Below, one piece after another: positions 1 through 10,382 of a DNA stretch of 64,000 bases. Under the pieces are notes generated by a model. The model saw nothing but the letters and a program-made list of their open reading frames with translations. It was not told the DNA's origin and did no database searches. The stretch spans positions 1,736,001 through 1,800,000 of the forward strand of contig JAQFVV010006353.1 of NCBI GenBank assembly GCA_028023455.1, written 5' to 3'. Numbering within the stretch: position 1 is the stretch's first letter; each line of letters opens with the position of its first letter. The translations under genes and the position numbers were made by a program. The stretch is from Epiperipatus broadwayi (taxonomy: Eukaryota; Onychophora; Udeonychophora; Euonychophora; Peripatidae).

Positions 1-44
1 AATAACAATTTTGTGCTAGTGATCATGTGATATTTAGTGGTTTT

Positions 45-186
45 TTATTACTTTTTACAATGCTTTTTTACAACCCATTATTGACAGTTTCGTTTGCCCC
101 AGCAATCCTCTTCAGAACTTCTGGAGTAATCGAAACTGTCAATAGTGGGTTGTAAAAAAGCATTGTAAAAAGTAAAAAAGTAATAA
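45..186. repeat. Hairpin (foldback) with hammerhead-like loop
   Basis: Two arms of about 48-55 bp (45-92 and 131-186) are near-perfect reverse complements around a 38-bp loop. The inner ends read GACAGTTTCG and CGAAACTGTC. On the minus strand the loop contains CTGAAGA and then CGAAAC, with TTGC/GCAA able to pair between them. This resembles the CUGANGA/GAAA core of a hammerhead but stem II is poor. Non-autonomous element, family unknown. Outer flanks resemble the GATCATGTGAT-type repeat seen near 7.7, 37.4 and 63.6 kb. Confidence 0.7.
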
Positions 187-449
187 AGAACACTTAATAT
201 TATATGGAGTTGTCAATGCAATAGGAAAGATAAAGTTATAATACTTCAAGATTTTTGTATATACTACATAATTTCAAGACAACTATAAAATATTCTTTCT
301 TTCATTCTGATTAGTTGTAGTGATTTCAAAATAGCTTACAGTTGTCCTGAAATTGCATTATCATATATAATATTTAAATACAAGTCCTATAAATGAGGGA
401 TCACAATGACTTAAGGTCAACATGGGCATGACAATAATATTGGCATCAT
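187..449. other. No gene seen
   Basis: AT-rich sequence without coding signal. The only structure is a weak inverted repeat (about 270-288 with 337-355) sharing an AATTTCA-GACAACT type arm. Confidence 0.5.
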
Positions 450-775
450 CAAGGTATTTGGGCATTCCAGCATAAGATTTTCAATGCAGTGGAAGGTTGA
501 AGAGTTGGGTGGTGGAATAAATTGAAGCCTGCCCATTAAAGTTTGAAGATTTGCTATCCTAATATAAACTGAGTACTGATTGTATATATGTGTGGGAGAT
601 GATCTGGACCAACTGATGAGTGCTGGTTTAGCATGAAATATGTATATTGGAGATCATTTATCTTTTTCACCTGCATGTGGTTATGTGTATTGGTTGTATG
701 AGATAGATTGGATAGCTGAAGGAAGCTTGAAAATCTGGGTTTAAATCCCCTATAATTACTATATATAAAAATCAC
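450..775 (+). mobile_element. Family A hammerhead-bearing non-autonomous element
   Basis: This stretch is homologous, in order, to the two tandem units on the minus strand at 53.4-54.2 kb. Shared blocks are a GTGGAAGGTTGAA-type segment, CCATTAAAGTTTGA, ATATAAACTGAGTACTGATTG, TGTGGGAGAT, the hammerhead, CACCTGCATGTGG, and a final block resembling a tRNA B box (GGGTTTAAATCC). It has no open frame and must rely on another element for mobility. The hammerhead suggests relation to animal retrozymes or the terminal repeat of Penelope-like elements. The B-box-like end could equally mean a SINE. Confidence 0.7.
599..657 (+). ncRNA. Hammerhead ribozyme motif, type I, family A
   Basis: CTGATGA is at 613-619. 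Stem II is 620-634 (GTGCTG pairing CAGCAT-like TAGCAT around a GTT loop), GAAA is 635-638, and stem III is a 3-bp helix 638-645. U16.1 is T645 and H17 is A646. Stem I has CCAA (609-612) with TTGG (647-650), then a GGA bulge, then seven pairs between ATGATCT (599-605) and AGATCAT (651-657). The internal bulge in stem I is where loop-loop contacts occur in natural hammerheads. All core positions conform. This is the most complete family A copy. Confidence 0.78.
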
Positions 776-1332
776 GTTCTGCTTGTAAGTATGTCAGTAA
801 ATGGAATGCTTATATATGGTGAAAACTAAAGTGTAGGTGAGCTCATTTAAAATTTTTAAGTTTACTGATAGTTTACATATAGCGTACTGGGGTTTTTCAA
901 TACATTTGTATTATTTCATTAAAAGATTTCCTTAGTGGAAAATTCTGTATTTGAATATATAAATGTATATGTGCATGTATAGTTTACATTTACTTTATAT
1001 CAATCTTCGAATACCTACATTTAATGTATTAATTTAATGTGACTTTCGTAAAAGTTTTTTCAAAACTTTTTTTTTTTTTTCCAGGTGATTATGGTTTTAT
1101 TTACAATTTTTCTTCTGCCGCATCTTTTAAAAATAAGTTCTCCAAGATTATGTAATAAAAACAGACTGTTATTGAAGGATTCTACTTATGTCATGTGACT
1201 CTCAGTGGCCAATTCTACAATTCATTTATATAAACATCTAATTTTATGACTACATAATCGATACTACTTTGGAATCTAATTGATTACTCGTGACTCATCA
1301 CTTCATGAATAATAAATCTACAATAAGTAATA
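776..1332. other. No gene seen
   Basis: AT-rich unassigned sequence with a T homopolymer near 1067-1080. No repeat partner, RNA gene or coding frame recognised. Confidence 0.5.
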
Positions 1333-1789
1333 TAATATCTGGTAAAATAAAAATACTCACTGAAAAGATAGTTTTTTTTAATAATATTTAGCTTTATTAC
1401 TGCCTAACATGTGTCAATATATTTTTACTACATCGTATTCATGGATATGGTTCTTTATATCAATGCTTAATTAACCGTTCACATATTTAATTTTAATTTA
1501 AAATTTAAATTTGAATATTTAAGTAGTCCATGTCTTTGAAATGAGTATATTCATTTATTTTTTGTTAATAGGAGACGCCATTTTTCTATTAACAAAAAAT
1601 AAATATGTATTTAAATTTTAAATTAAAATTGAATAGGTAAACAGTTAATTAAACATTGATATAAAGAACTATTTAATCATACCATGAATATGATATAGTA
1701 AAATATATTGAAAGCATGCTAGGCAGTAATAAAGCTAAGTATTAAAAAAACTACCTTTTCTGTGTATAATTTTATTTGACCAGATATTA
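1333..1789. repeat. 457-bp foldback element with nested palindrome
   Basis: The left arm (1333-1510) and right arm (about 1605-1789) are inverted copies, by eye around 80-85% identical. They begin TAATATCTGGT and end ACCAGATATTA. Shared arm blocks include AGCTTTATTACTGCCTA and CTTTATATCAATG. The centre holds a second palindrome, ATTTATTTTTTGTTAATAG with its complement, around GAGACGCCAT. There is no coding capacity. MITE or foldback transposon of unknown family. Confidence 0.8.
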
Positions 1790-1899
1790 CGTTGGCCCAG
1801 AAAATAAGAAAATAGTAATAATTGAATAAGTAATATAGTAATAATTGACAGAGATGTAAGTAACATTAGCATGGTACTATATGTGTGCCTATATATATA

Positions 1900-2400
1900 T
1901 ATATAATGACATGGTAACAGCTCAAGCGTAACTAAATCATGAAACTTCAATCTGTTGTCAAGGCAACCTCAAAAAGTAATAGTCTGCTTCCCAACCTTCT
2001 CTTGGTCTAAGATCTTAAAATAGATAAGAAAGTTGTCATGTGGGCTGTAATGGATTGAAATTTGTATATCCCTGGAAGTTTAAATAAACCTCATTAAACA
2101 GGCAAATATAATTTGTTTTGAAAGTAGACTCATAAATTGTCATTTTTAAAACTTTCAAACCATCTGTATTATTACATAGATGATAAACCTGATTTTACAC
2201 AAAGCTAGGTGGTTTTACAAATGGAATCACATCATAATAGCCCAACCTTATCTAAACTAAGATACTTCACTCTGTTGTCAAGGTAACCTCTGTAAGTAAG
2301 CTATGAATTTCATCTTTCATTTCAACCCAAGGTCTTAATATAGATTAAAAAGAGCTTTTATAGCATTTTAACAGGTTGATATTTATCTATATATATGTAA
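1900..2400 (+). repeat. Two copies of repeat family S (GTTGTCAAGG)
   Basis: Two diverged copies (about 1900-2150 and 2180-2400). Each has a CTGTTGTCAAGG(C/T)AACCTC core, a GGTCTAAGATCTTAA-like block, and AAGTTTAAATAAACCTC-AT-AAACAGGC in the first copy. Further copies lie at 4305-4610, 20945-21400, 39190-39275 and 61735-61830. The core is a near palindrome (GTTGTC/GCAAC). It has no open frame. Dispersed family of unknown class. Confidence 0.65.
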
Positions 2401-2420
2401 ATAATATGAAGATACCAAAA

Positions 2421-2832
2421 TATAGATTAAATATGTTAAATGAAATTAAGTTTACTGGGCATACTTTTGATGCATGTGCACCATAATCATGGTTGTTCTG
2501 TTAAAAAAATGCATGATACCAATTTTTTTGCTAATTTAAATACTATTAGCTCTTTGGTTCGTTATATTTTTATTTTGTGTAATAAAGTGGTATGGACACA
2601 GTTTTGATCTTAGTATTGTTAAAAGAATGTGCAATGAAAGAAACTATAGAAAATGTACGATCAAAGAGGTGTGATTTATCACACCAAATGAATATATAAT
2701 GAAGTAAAGAGCTAACTTAGCGTAAAGTGGTACTCGTAGATTTTTAACAAAACAACCATAATTATGATGCACACATGTCAAAAGTGTATTCAGTTTACTT
2801 AATTTTATTTAAAGTTATTTAATCTTTGTTGT
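2421..2832. repeat. 412-bp inverted repeat (foldback)
   Basis: Arms of about 150 bp (2421-2575 and 2685-2832) match in reverse complement, including GATGCA-GTGCACCATAAT / ATTATGATGCACAC and TTAGCTCTTT / AAAGAGCTAA. The central 110 bp holds a small perfect palindrome, GGTGTGATTTATCACACC (2670-2687). No coding sequence. Non-autonomous DNA element of unknown family. Confidence 0.7.
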
Positions 2833-2880
2833 AGTATGTTCTTATTATTATTAATAATGGCAGAGAATCAAGATATTATA

Positions 2881-3728
2881 CACAGGGGTACCCAAAAATA
2901 ACCGGAATTTTGTAATAAAAAAAATGCTTCCTTTTTTTAAAGTGTTATAAATTTAATCAATTTCAAATGACTATCCATTTGATGCAATAAACAGGTCTAA
3001 ACAATGTTTTTTCATGTTTAAAAGTTGTCTGGAAGTACTTGCAAAGTGATGGCTTTTGATGTCCCTGTCATTTTTACCACCACTTCTAAGTCCGTAAACA
3101 TTTCTTCATTTGAGAGATTAAAAAAATCACAAGGAGTGAGATTGAATGAATATGGCTGATAGATAATCTGGATCATACTGAATTTAATTAAAAAGTGTTT
3201 CACACTTAAGGTTTTGAGAGATGGTACTTTGTGGGGGTGAAGCTTGAACTCATTTCTTCTTCACAAAATGGGATGTTTATTTTTTACCGCATCATGTAAA
3301 TGTTTTAGAATTTGCAGATAAAATGCCTGATCATTATGAATTAAATATGAGAAGAAAAATTCCATTTGCTTCAAAAAAAGAAATCATTGTTTTGACTTTG
3401 TACTTTACAGACACGGTGAATTTAACATTTTAATTAAACCATTCATAAACTTGTGTTTTTTTATAAGATCATTTTTTTTGTAATCTGTTTCAAGCATTAC
3501 AACTTTTTCCTTGTCGTTTTCTCTAAATGAAAATAGAATTTCACGTTCTTGAACTTTTTAGTCATTATAAAATAAATTGACAAAAATGTAAAATGCACTT
3601 TACCGAACAATGTGCTACATGGCCTCACAATTTCACATGGTGATGACATTTGGTAGATTGATGCAGAAAGATTTCTGCAAGTTGTAAATCAGAGAACTAT
3701 TCCACTTATTTTTGGGTCTTCCCTTGTG
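2881..3728 (-). mobile_element. Mariner-like element, internally deleted
   Basis: 848-bp element flanked by TA on both sides (2879-2880, 3729-3730), as expected for Tc1/mariner target duplication. The terminal inverted repeats start CACAGGGGTACCC on the left and CACAAGGGAAGACCC (reverse complement) on the right. Both continue into CCCAAAAATAA and GGAAT. The interior holds minus-strand transposase remains. Full mariners are about 1.3 kb, so several hundred bases are missing. It cannot be autonomous. Confidence 0.88.
3018..3260 (-). pseudogene. Mariner transposase C-terminal fragment
   Basis: The minus frame reads SVKHFLIKFSMIQII, YQPYSFNLTPCDFF, then EEMFTDLEVVVK and SKAITLQV. This corresponds to the mariner block with the PPYSPDLAPCDFF signature, followed by the F-DLEEV helix region. 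The Asp in PCDFF corresponds to the third catalytic carboxylate of DD34D transposases. Just upstream the frame has LHPHK where active copies have LHHDN, so the second catalytic Asp appears lost. The N-terminal DNA-binding domain is absent. Non-functional fragment inside the TA-flanked element. Confidence 0.85.
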
Positions 3729-3789
3729 TATATGTACATGTAAACCTATTCATGGAACAATCCAATCCAAAAATGTTACTATGATCATT

Positions 3790-4030
3790 TTACAAGTCTC
3801 AAAGTCTCCTTTAAATGAACTTGCAAATGGCACCCACTTTTCTTATATCAATCCTAATCAATTTTTCAGGTACAAAATAACCACTTTTATCTGACTTCTA
3901 CTGTTATATAATAAAATGAAGGTCAAGTAAATGTCATTGTTTTTTTAATCTGACAAATAGATGGGTTTTGATATAAGAAAAGTGGACATTATTTTACAAG
4001 ACCATTTAAATAGCTCTTGGGGCATTTGAC
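3790..4030. repeat. Inverted repeat, short
   Basis: A perfect 18-bp pair, CCACTTTTCTTATATCAA (3834-3851) with its reverse complement (3968-3985). Flanking blocks (CTTTAAATG / CATTTAAATAG) also pair loosely. It starts about 60 bp right of the mariner end. Probable small foldback. Confidence 0.5.
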
Positions 4031-4304
4031 TTATGAAATTATCATTTGCATTAAATAATTTTGATATTTTTGTTTTTATTATTTTATTAATCCTTTTCTA
4101 TCATGATATCAATTTTGCAATATTGAACTTTTAGTCTTTTTTCCCCCATAATGTCCAACTTCTGAATTAATTCAATAGGGTTGTTTCCTGCTATGTTATG
4201 ACTCCTTAAATACTATGTAATTGTGATTTTAATCAAAAAATTCAAACAAAAATATACATTAATAAAGAATATTAGCAATTATATATATTACATAGGTATA
4301 TATA

Positions 4305-4606
4305 TATATTAAACTTGATTTTGCATAAAACTAGATAATTTGTGGATATAAATCACAACTATAAAAGTCCAAGCTTATTAACACCAGGAGTCTTTTATCT
4401 GTCATCAAGACAACCTCTATGAATAAAAGGTGGAAATCCAATTTTCACTTTGGTCTAAGACATTAACGTAGACAAAAGAGTTTATATTTTGTCTGTAACA
4501 GATTGAGTTTTGGATTTAAAGAAGTTTAAATAGGTCCCATTAAACAGGCAAATGCAACCTGTTTTGAAAGAAGACTAATAAATAGTTATTTTTAATACAG
4601 TAGAGC
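4305..4606 (+). repeat. Repeat family S copy
   Basis: Homologous to 1900-2400: CTGTCATCAAGACAACCTCT core, GGTCTAAGACATTAA, AAGAAGTTTAAATAG-TCCC, ATTAAACAGGCAAAT, CCTGTTTTGAAAG-AGACTAATAAATAG. This is one of the longest copies and helps define the family as about 300 bp. Confidence 0.65.
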
Positions 4607-4938
4607 CAAAATCTATGATATATTTTGTTCCAAGCCCCCTCCCACCATGTATTCAAATGTATATAGTGTATAATAATTCATGTTGGTTTATAAACATTGA
4701 TTATGCTAAAATATGTATTGTTTATTGAATTGCAAACACACAATACCTTTCAACACACACACATATATATATAAAACAGGTACTTTTATGTGTATAGTAT
4801 GCATATATAAATTAAAATAATAGTATAAACATTTTGTTTTTTAAATAATATGAATATAATTAATAATTATAAACGGAGAAGTATTTGCATATATTTTACT
4901 TAGTGTGTTCAATCATCCATTTTATGGAAAAATAAGTA
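4607..4938. repeat. Possible pogo/Tigger-type terminus, then AT-rich DNA
   Basis: ACAGTAGAGCC at 4608 followed by GTTCCAAGCCCCCTCCCACC resembles the 5' end of pogo/Tigger-like elements (CAGTAG start, then CC-rich stretch). No matching right terminus was found, so this may be a truncated end or coincidence. The rest is unassigned, with a (CA)n(TA)n microsatellite near 4757-4771. Confidence 0.25.
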
Positions 4939-6035
4939 CACCTGGGTCTCTTTTTACGCGGACTTATTTAACACGATTTTGAAGTTACGCGATTCGTGTT
5001 TCACCGGAAGTCAAACTCCGATATTGCGCTATTACTTTAAATAATAAATTTCGCGCAGTTACGTTATATTGAAAGTAATAGCACATCATTGGAATTCGAC
5101 TTTCAACTTAGTAATTTCAATATTTTCAGTGCTTTATAATAGTAAGATTTTATGCAATAATGAAATTAAAATCATGATTTCCACATTTTATGTATACACA
5201 CATTAAATTTTACAAGATTATAATGTAAATTTGTTCAAACATTGTGCGTGTTAATTTTGCATTTTAAATCACATTCTGTTTTTGCTTTTTAAAAAAGAAC
5301 GTAATCAATTATTAATCATTTAGTGTCCACAAGTTTATTTTTAAAAGGTCAGTAATAGCAGTGGGCACAATTAAATTTGACAATTAAAATCTGATTTTTA
5401 ATTGTAATTAACAATTTAAAAATTACTTACGGTGACTTGAAATAATCTGATGTGAAATTTGATTTTTAAACGGAATTGAAAATTAAAGACAAAAATAAGA
5501 ATTTAATTTTTAGTTGTTTTAATTAAATTTTTCCCAGCAGTGGTGAATAAATGTCTTTTTATTATCATAAGTCTAAGTTCATAAACAATCAATAAAATCA
5601 CCGTCTCAAAGATTAATTACTAATTACGTTGTCATCAGAAAAACATTAACACATCATGAGAGTGCAAACGAACATGTGTTTCCGCAAATAGCGATAATAA
5701 TTAAAACGTGTATAAAAAATGTAAATTATTGTACTGTAAATTATGCATAAAAATATATTATTTTGAATAAAATTAAATATTATAGTTAAAAAAAGTTTGT
5801 CTTGTATCAATTTTTTTCAAATTTGAAATTTTTTATTAGTCATATTTTATTTCCTTATATTTTTTTGCGCGAATTTTAAAGTAATTTTACGTTGGTGCTT
5901 TGCTTTTACATGAATTTTAAAAAATCACAGACTGCATCCCCCCTTTTTCAATGTAAGTTACCTCTATTTTTGCGCGATTTCGTTTGCGCGTGTTTTCTGA
6001 GGAACCTATCTATCGCGTAAAACGAGACCCAGGTG
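4939..6035. mobile_element. Pogo/Tigger-like non-autonomous DNA transposon
   Basis: TA dinucleotides flank the element (4937-4938 and 6036-6037). The termini are inverted repeats: CACCTGGGTCTC then TTTTTACGCG on the left, and CGCGTAAAACGAGACCCAGGTG on the right split at one mismatch (TCTC versus TCGT after the GGG). ACGCG-rich subterminal sequence continues inward on both sides. TA targets and GTC/ACGCG-style ends suit Tc1/mariner superfamily elements of the pogo/Tigger group. No transposase frame remains in the 1097 bp. CG dinucleotides are visibly more frequent in the ends than in the surroundings. Confidence 0.75.
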
Positions 6036-6037
6036 TA

Positions 6038-7235
6038 TAAGAAAAAAACTTATAGCTTTTTTTGCTTACAGTCTAATCTTTTTATTAAGAAATTATGATC
6101 TCTCAAGTTGATATTAACTTTAGGTATGTTCTAAAATTTTGTAAAATGTTTACCATTACTCTTAGAAAACATTTTATTATATAAAACACTACACAACACA
6201 TTAGGAAAGGTAAAATGATTGTGCCTTGACATAAACGGCATAAATTTTACTAATAAACAAACGTGTGGATGCTGGCATATTGTAAAATTTATTTACAAAT
6301 TTTACCTTTTTTAAAAAATATGATATTGCTTAATGCTCAATTTGGGAGAACTTTGTGAGATAAGCAAAGTGAAATGGCAGAACAACATTCGTCGTAATGG
6401 GATGTGGTTTGAGGTCTGCCTACTAGATTTCTTGGGGATAATCTCACAGCAAAGTGAATTTATGCAATGGAAGTTTATTTTATTTTGTTATGCAAGTGTT
6501 ATATTTTAAAAATAAACATGGAAATCCAAAAAAAAAACAATTATTCTATGTATTTGTTTATGAATAAAAGTTAATTTTTTTGAACCTCTGGTAAATCAAA
6601 AAAAAAAAAACAAAGAATAAAATGTTTTCTTTTTAAAAAAAACCAAAAACAAAAAAAAGGACTGAATGTTTTTTTAAAAAAAAAAGATAGAAGATTGGGG
6701 GGTAAAAAAAAGTACGGTATGTTTTAAAAAGAAAAAAAAAGACCAAAGGTTTTAAAAACAAAAGTTATATTTGTTTTTAAAAAATTGAAATAAACCCATT
6801 ACAAAAAAAAAAAAAACATATATAAAACCCATTAAAAAAAATACAAATACAAAAAAAAAAAAAACTTAAAAAAATATATTTTTAAAAAGCCTGGTAACAT
6901 TATATTTATTTGTTTTGCATTACTAACAATGCCATTGAGCTGTGTGGATCATCATACGTTGTATTACCAAATGTTAAATTTCAAAATTATCGCAATTCAT
7001 TTGTAATCGCTAAATATGTTGACTAATAAAAACCTAATTATTTAAAATATTATTTTATATTTGTATATAATTCTGTGTATTTTTGAATTGATTATGCTGG
7101 AAAAAAAAAGGGAGAGGTGATACTGTTAATAAATATTAAATGATTCTTATTATAGTAGCAAACTCATCATACAATAGTACTCCACACCCCAGTCCAAATC
7201 ATAATAATCAATGAATGAACTGGGCGACATGACTG
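6038..7235. other. No gene; A-rich low-complexity tract
   Basis: 6520-6900 is dominated by A homopolymers and short AAAAC or AAAAG motifs. 6281-6304 holds a GTAAAATTT/AAATTTTAC palindrome. Nothing coding was recognised. The short minus-strand frame at 7150-7332 overlaps the LINE tail and is spurious. Confidence 0.55.
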
Positions 7236-7645
7236 TATGAAGAATTTGCAACAAGGCAATATACACAAGTGGAGAAATGTGGGTGATATAGTCTGCAAGT
7301 TGTGTAAGGAAGGCATAGAAAATATTAGGCATCTATTAAGAATGTAAATGCCAGAAAGCAGAAAGGGTACAAATAATGAAGTTGTGGAAGAATAAATATG
7401 AACAAAGTGATTATACAGAAAGTGGGTTATTGGTTTTTATGCTGGGTTTGGGAAAAGATAAGAGGGATTTAGATATAAAGGCCATGGGGTTGACCAAGAT
7501 TATGCTATGGAAATGGTATGGAGCAGGATATAGAGGAATATGGGAAAAACTCAGGGTGGGGAAGGAAAGGTAAGGAAGCTAACAGGTTTCTCTATGCATA
7601 GTGGTGAAAGATTTCTGATTCCAATAAAGAAATACCCATATCACA
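7236..7645 (+). pseudogene. LINE 3' end fragment (zinc-knuckle domain)
   Basis: The plus strand encodes pieces of the domain best seen at 38272-38598: KWRNVGDIVCKLCKEG, IENIRHLL with a frame break, then IIKLWKNKYEQSDYTES and LVFMLGLGKDKRD. The C-x2-C followed by H and C is the zinc-binding pattern found after the RT domain of several LINEs. It ends in a conserved 3' UTR (AACAGGTTTCTCTATGCATAGTGG) and a TATCACATCAACACC tail, the complement of the (TGATG)n tails of minus-strand copies. Heavily 5'-truncated and dead. Confidence 0.8.
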
Positions 7646-8146
7646 TCAACACCACATTACTGTTTTAACAGTTTGTGTAAGCACAGGAAATGATGGTCAT
7701 GTGATGCTTTAGTGATTCAATCTTATTATATTAAACTAAATTTTTGGGTGTATAATAAAACTTACCAATAAAATAAACATTAAGTACTGAATAGGTAGAT
7801 AATTCATATATTTAATCCCATTTTATTATTTCAGATTCAAAGAGTTAATAATATGATTGCCTGATCGTCCAAATATTTAGTCTTTTGGGGAATATAAAAC
7901 TGACCAGTGTACAATATATATCAATATTGTTTCAAATGCCATTAATTGAATTAAAAAATATTAACTAAGTTTTTTAAAATGCTTTTGTTTACATAAATGC
8001 ACTAAAATTAAAAAATAAAAATTTCTTCAACTTACACAAGTAAAACATAGGGGGCGCTCATGTTTAGAAATATTCTTAAATTCACTTTCTCTTATGGGCT
8101 TTTTATGAAGCATGAATTTCAATTTGTCATTTTAATTTTACCCTGC
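7646..8146. repeat. Fragment of CATGTGAT-type repeat, then unassigned
   Basis: ACAGTTTGTGTAAGCACAGG then ATGGTCATGTGATGCTTTAGTG (about 7666-7710) matches one arm end of the hairpin elements at 31.1 and 37.4 kb. The remainder to 8146 shows no gene. Confidence 0.5.
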
Positions 8147-8225
8147 ATGGTTCAGCACAGTTGATAGAGCACCCAATTTGGGATCGGGAGTTCTCGGAAT
8201 CGATTCTAGTGCTTGGAATTCTGGT
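8147..8225 (+). repeat. tRNA-derived SINE head or tRNA pseudogene (Pro-like)
   Basis: TGGTTCAGCACAGTTGATAGAGCA resembles a tRNA D-arm/A box (split: TGGTTCAG, AGTTGATAGAGCA), followed by a CCCAA / TCGGG anticodon stem with loop TTTGGGA (TGG, Pro if read as a tRNA) and GAATCGATTC where the B box GGTTCGATTC belongs. The B box start is mutated and the acceptor stem is poor, so a working tRNA is unlikely. SINE head is the better reading. Confidence 0.6.
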
Positions 8226-8289
8226 GCCTTAATTTCTTATGAATTCCTGATTAATAAAGTCATTAGCATTTGTTATTTTAATTTAAGTA

Positions 8290-8930
8290 ATATATATTAA
8301 GTAATATATATAACCTTAAGACTATGCACCTAGATGTGTCAATAGGACCTCTACAAATCTTAAATACAAGATTAATGACTTTAAAAGATGAACGGCCACT
8401 CTTATCTTTGACCTACTTTTTAATTATATAGGCGAATCTAAAGCATTTTGATTTGAGAGTGTGAAGCTATTAATCTTGTGTTTGAGATTTGTCGACATCC
8501 CTATTGTTACATCTAGGTGCATAGTCTTAAAGTTACAGGCTTAATATATATTACTTAGATAATGAATACACACTTAACAAATTATTAATTATAACTTTAA
8601 ATTGTCTTAAAAAATTTCTAATTATAAGAGCTTCACACTAACTGTGTACGTGTTTGTATAGAAATTGTGGATTTAATCAGTGAAGTAGTTAATAGCTTCA
8701 CACTCTCAAATCAAAATGCTATAGATTCACCTATATATTTAGAAATTAGGTCGAAGATAAGAGTGGCCACTTTTGTCTTTTAAAGTTAATTAATCTTGTG
8801 TTTAAGATTTGAAGAGGTTTCTACTGTTGCATTTAGGTGCATAGCCTTAAAGTTATAGCCTTAATATATATTACTTATGTAATGAATATGCGCTTAACAA
8901 ATTATTAATTACAACTTTATTTTAATTTAA
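8290..8930. repeat. Repeat family C, inverted copies
   Basis: Arms 8312-8376 and 8469-8545 pair (ACTATGCACCTAGATGTGTC with GACATC...TACATCTAGGTGCATAGT; ACAAGATTAAT with ATTAATCTTGT). A further copy at 8690-8930 repeats the right half and an inverted GAGTGTGAAG / CTTCACACTC block with AAGATAAGAGTGGCCA. Other copies: 35708-35985 and 54890-54990. Non-coding. Terminal TTAATATATATTACTT blocks recur. Unknown class. Confidence 0.65.
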
Positions 8931-10382
8931 TGTTTTTTTTATTATTATGCTATTATGAATATAAAAGAACAGTTCTGTTCTATATTGGCTGCTAAACAGA
9001 TTTTGTGCTTCACCGTACTATCACACTTCACAGATTGCTACAGAATGATGTGAGGGTGTGTAGAATTCAAGTTGTCCTAAGTCTTTGCATGTGCATTTGA
9101 AGTACTTATTTTTTATACAACCTGACATAGTTTTAGATAGTATTAATTGTAAGACAAAAGATGTGCTTCTGTACACATATTTTAAAGACTAAGTGAATTT
9201 CAAAAGTGTATGTTCCAGCATTATATAGAAATCATGCGTAAAATGTATTTTGTGCAGGGACAGCTATGAGACTTTCAAAGCATAATCTTGGTTTGATCAG
9301 AAGGAAATTTTCAAATTGAATTGTGTTTCGTAAATTGTTTTAAAATAGTGTTGAAAAAAAATTTTTTTTTGATCAGATGTTAATTGAAAAAAGGAAATCC
9401 TTCGGACTGGCAAAGACATCGGATCCCCCTCCCTGCAAATTCCAGTGCTACACGCTGACATGTAGTAGTGTAAAAAAAGGTAAATTGTAAACCAGCCCTG
9501 TAACATTATATCTATTGGTTTTTGACTAGCAACAGTGACATCTGGTGGTGTGCGGGGGCTAATTGATGATAACCAATAAATAATTATAATTTCTATTTAT
9601 GTAAAGTATAACTACAAATATTTCTACTCACAAGCACTCAATGCTTTTATTTGTGAAAGCTGAAGAAAATTTTAATTTTTTTTGTAGTGCATTTATGTGA
9701 ATAAAAGTTTTTTTTTGGGGGGGGATATTTTTTACTTTTATATCTGTAACACTAAATTTGAAACTAAATGAATTTATTTAAATTATATTTCAAAAATATT
9801 GAATAAAATTGCATACTTTTAAAATGAATCTCATATAAAATTAAAAATTTATTTATCTTGTTCATTTTTTGATAAAATGGTTTGCAATTCTGTAATAATG
9901 CATTGTCATCAGGAATAAGTATGCATGCGGAATTTTGATTAGATCAGAAATTAGGAAGTGGGTGAAAATAGTATTAAAAGATTTTTATCTAAACAGACAT
10001 ATCAAAAAAACAATAAACCAAATAAAAGTATAAAATAAAAACTTATTCTTCACAGATTTTATTTGAAAGTATGATTGACAAGTTTCATCAAACTATCCTA
10101 ATTTAATTTTCTTTCATTTGAGCGTAATTTCCTTGATACCTCTAGTTCATGTGAAATTTTTGGTTAACGGAAATTCAATACAAGTTATCTCTTTTGTTTA
10201 CTACTCTATTAAATTTTATATTTTTATATCCAATTATAAACTTATTCATGAAATAAGTAACTTCAAATAACGCTCACTTTCTCATATTAATGCCAATTCA
10301 CTGTTCAGATAAAATATGACCATATTTTTTAAATCGAGTTATTAAATGTTAAATAAACTAAATATCAGTAATTAAATTTTGA
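8931..10382. other. No gene seen
   Basis: AT-rich unassigned sequence. 9400-9500 is slightly more GC-rich with a GTGCTACACGCTGACATGTAG-like imperfect palindrome. The 69-residue minus frame crossing it has no recognisable domain. A CATCTGGTGG-containing stretch near 9540 is not assignable. Confidence 0.5.

Noticed and set aside
8147-8225. Functional tRNA-Pro gene
   Set aside because: B box is mutated and the acceptor stem does not pair; no Pol III terminator in the right place.
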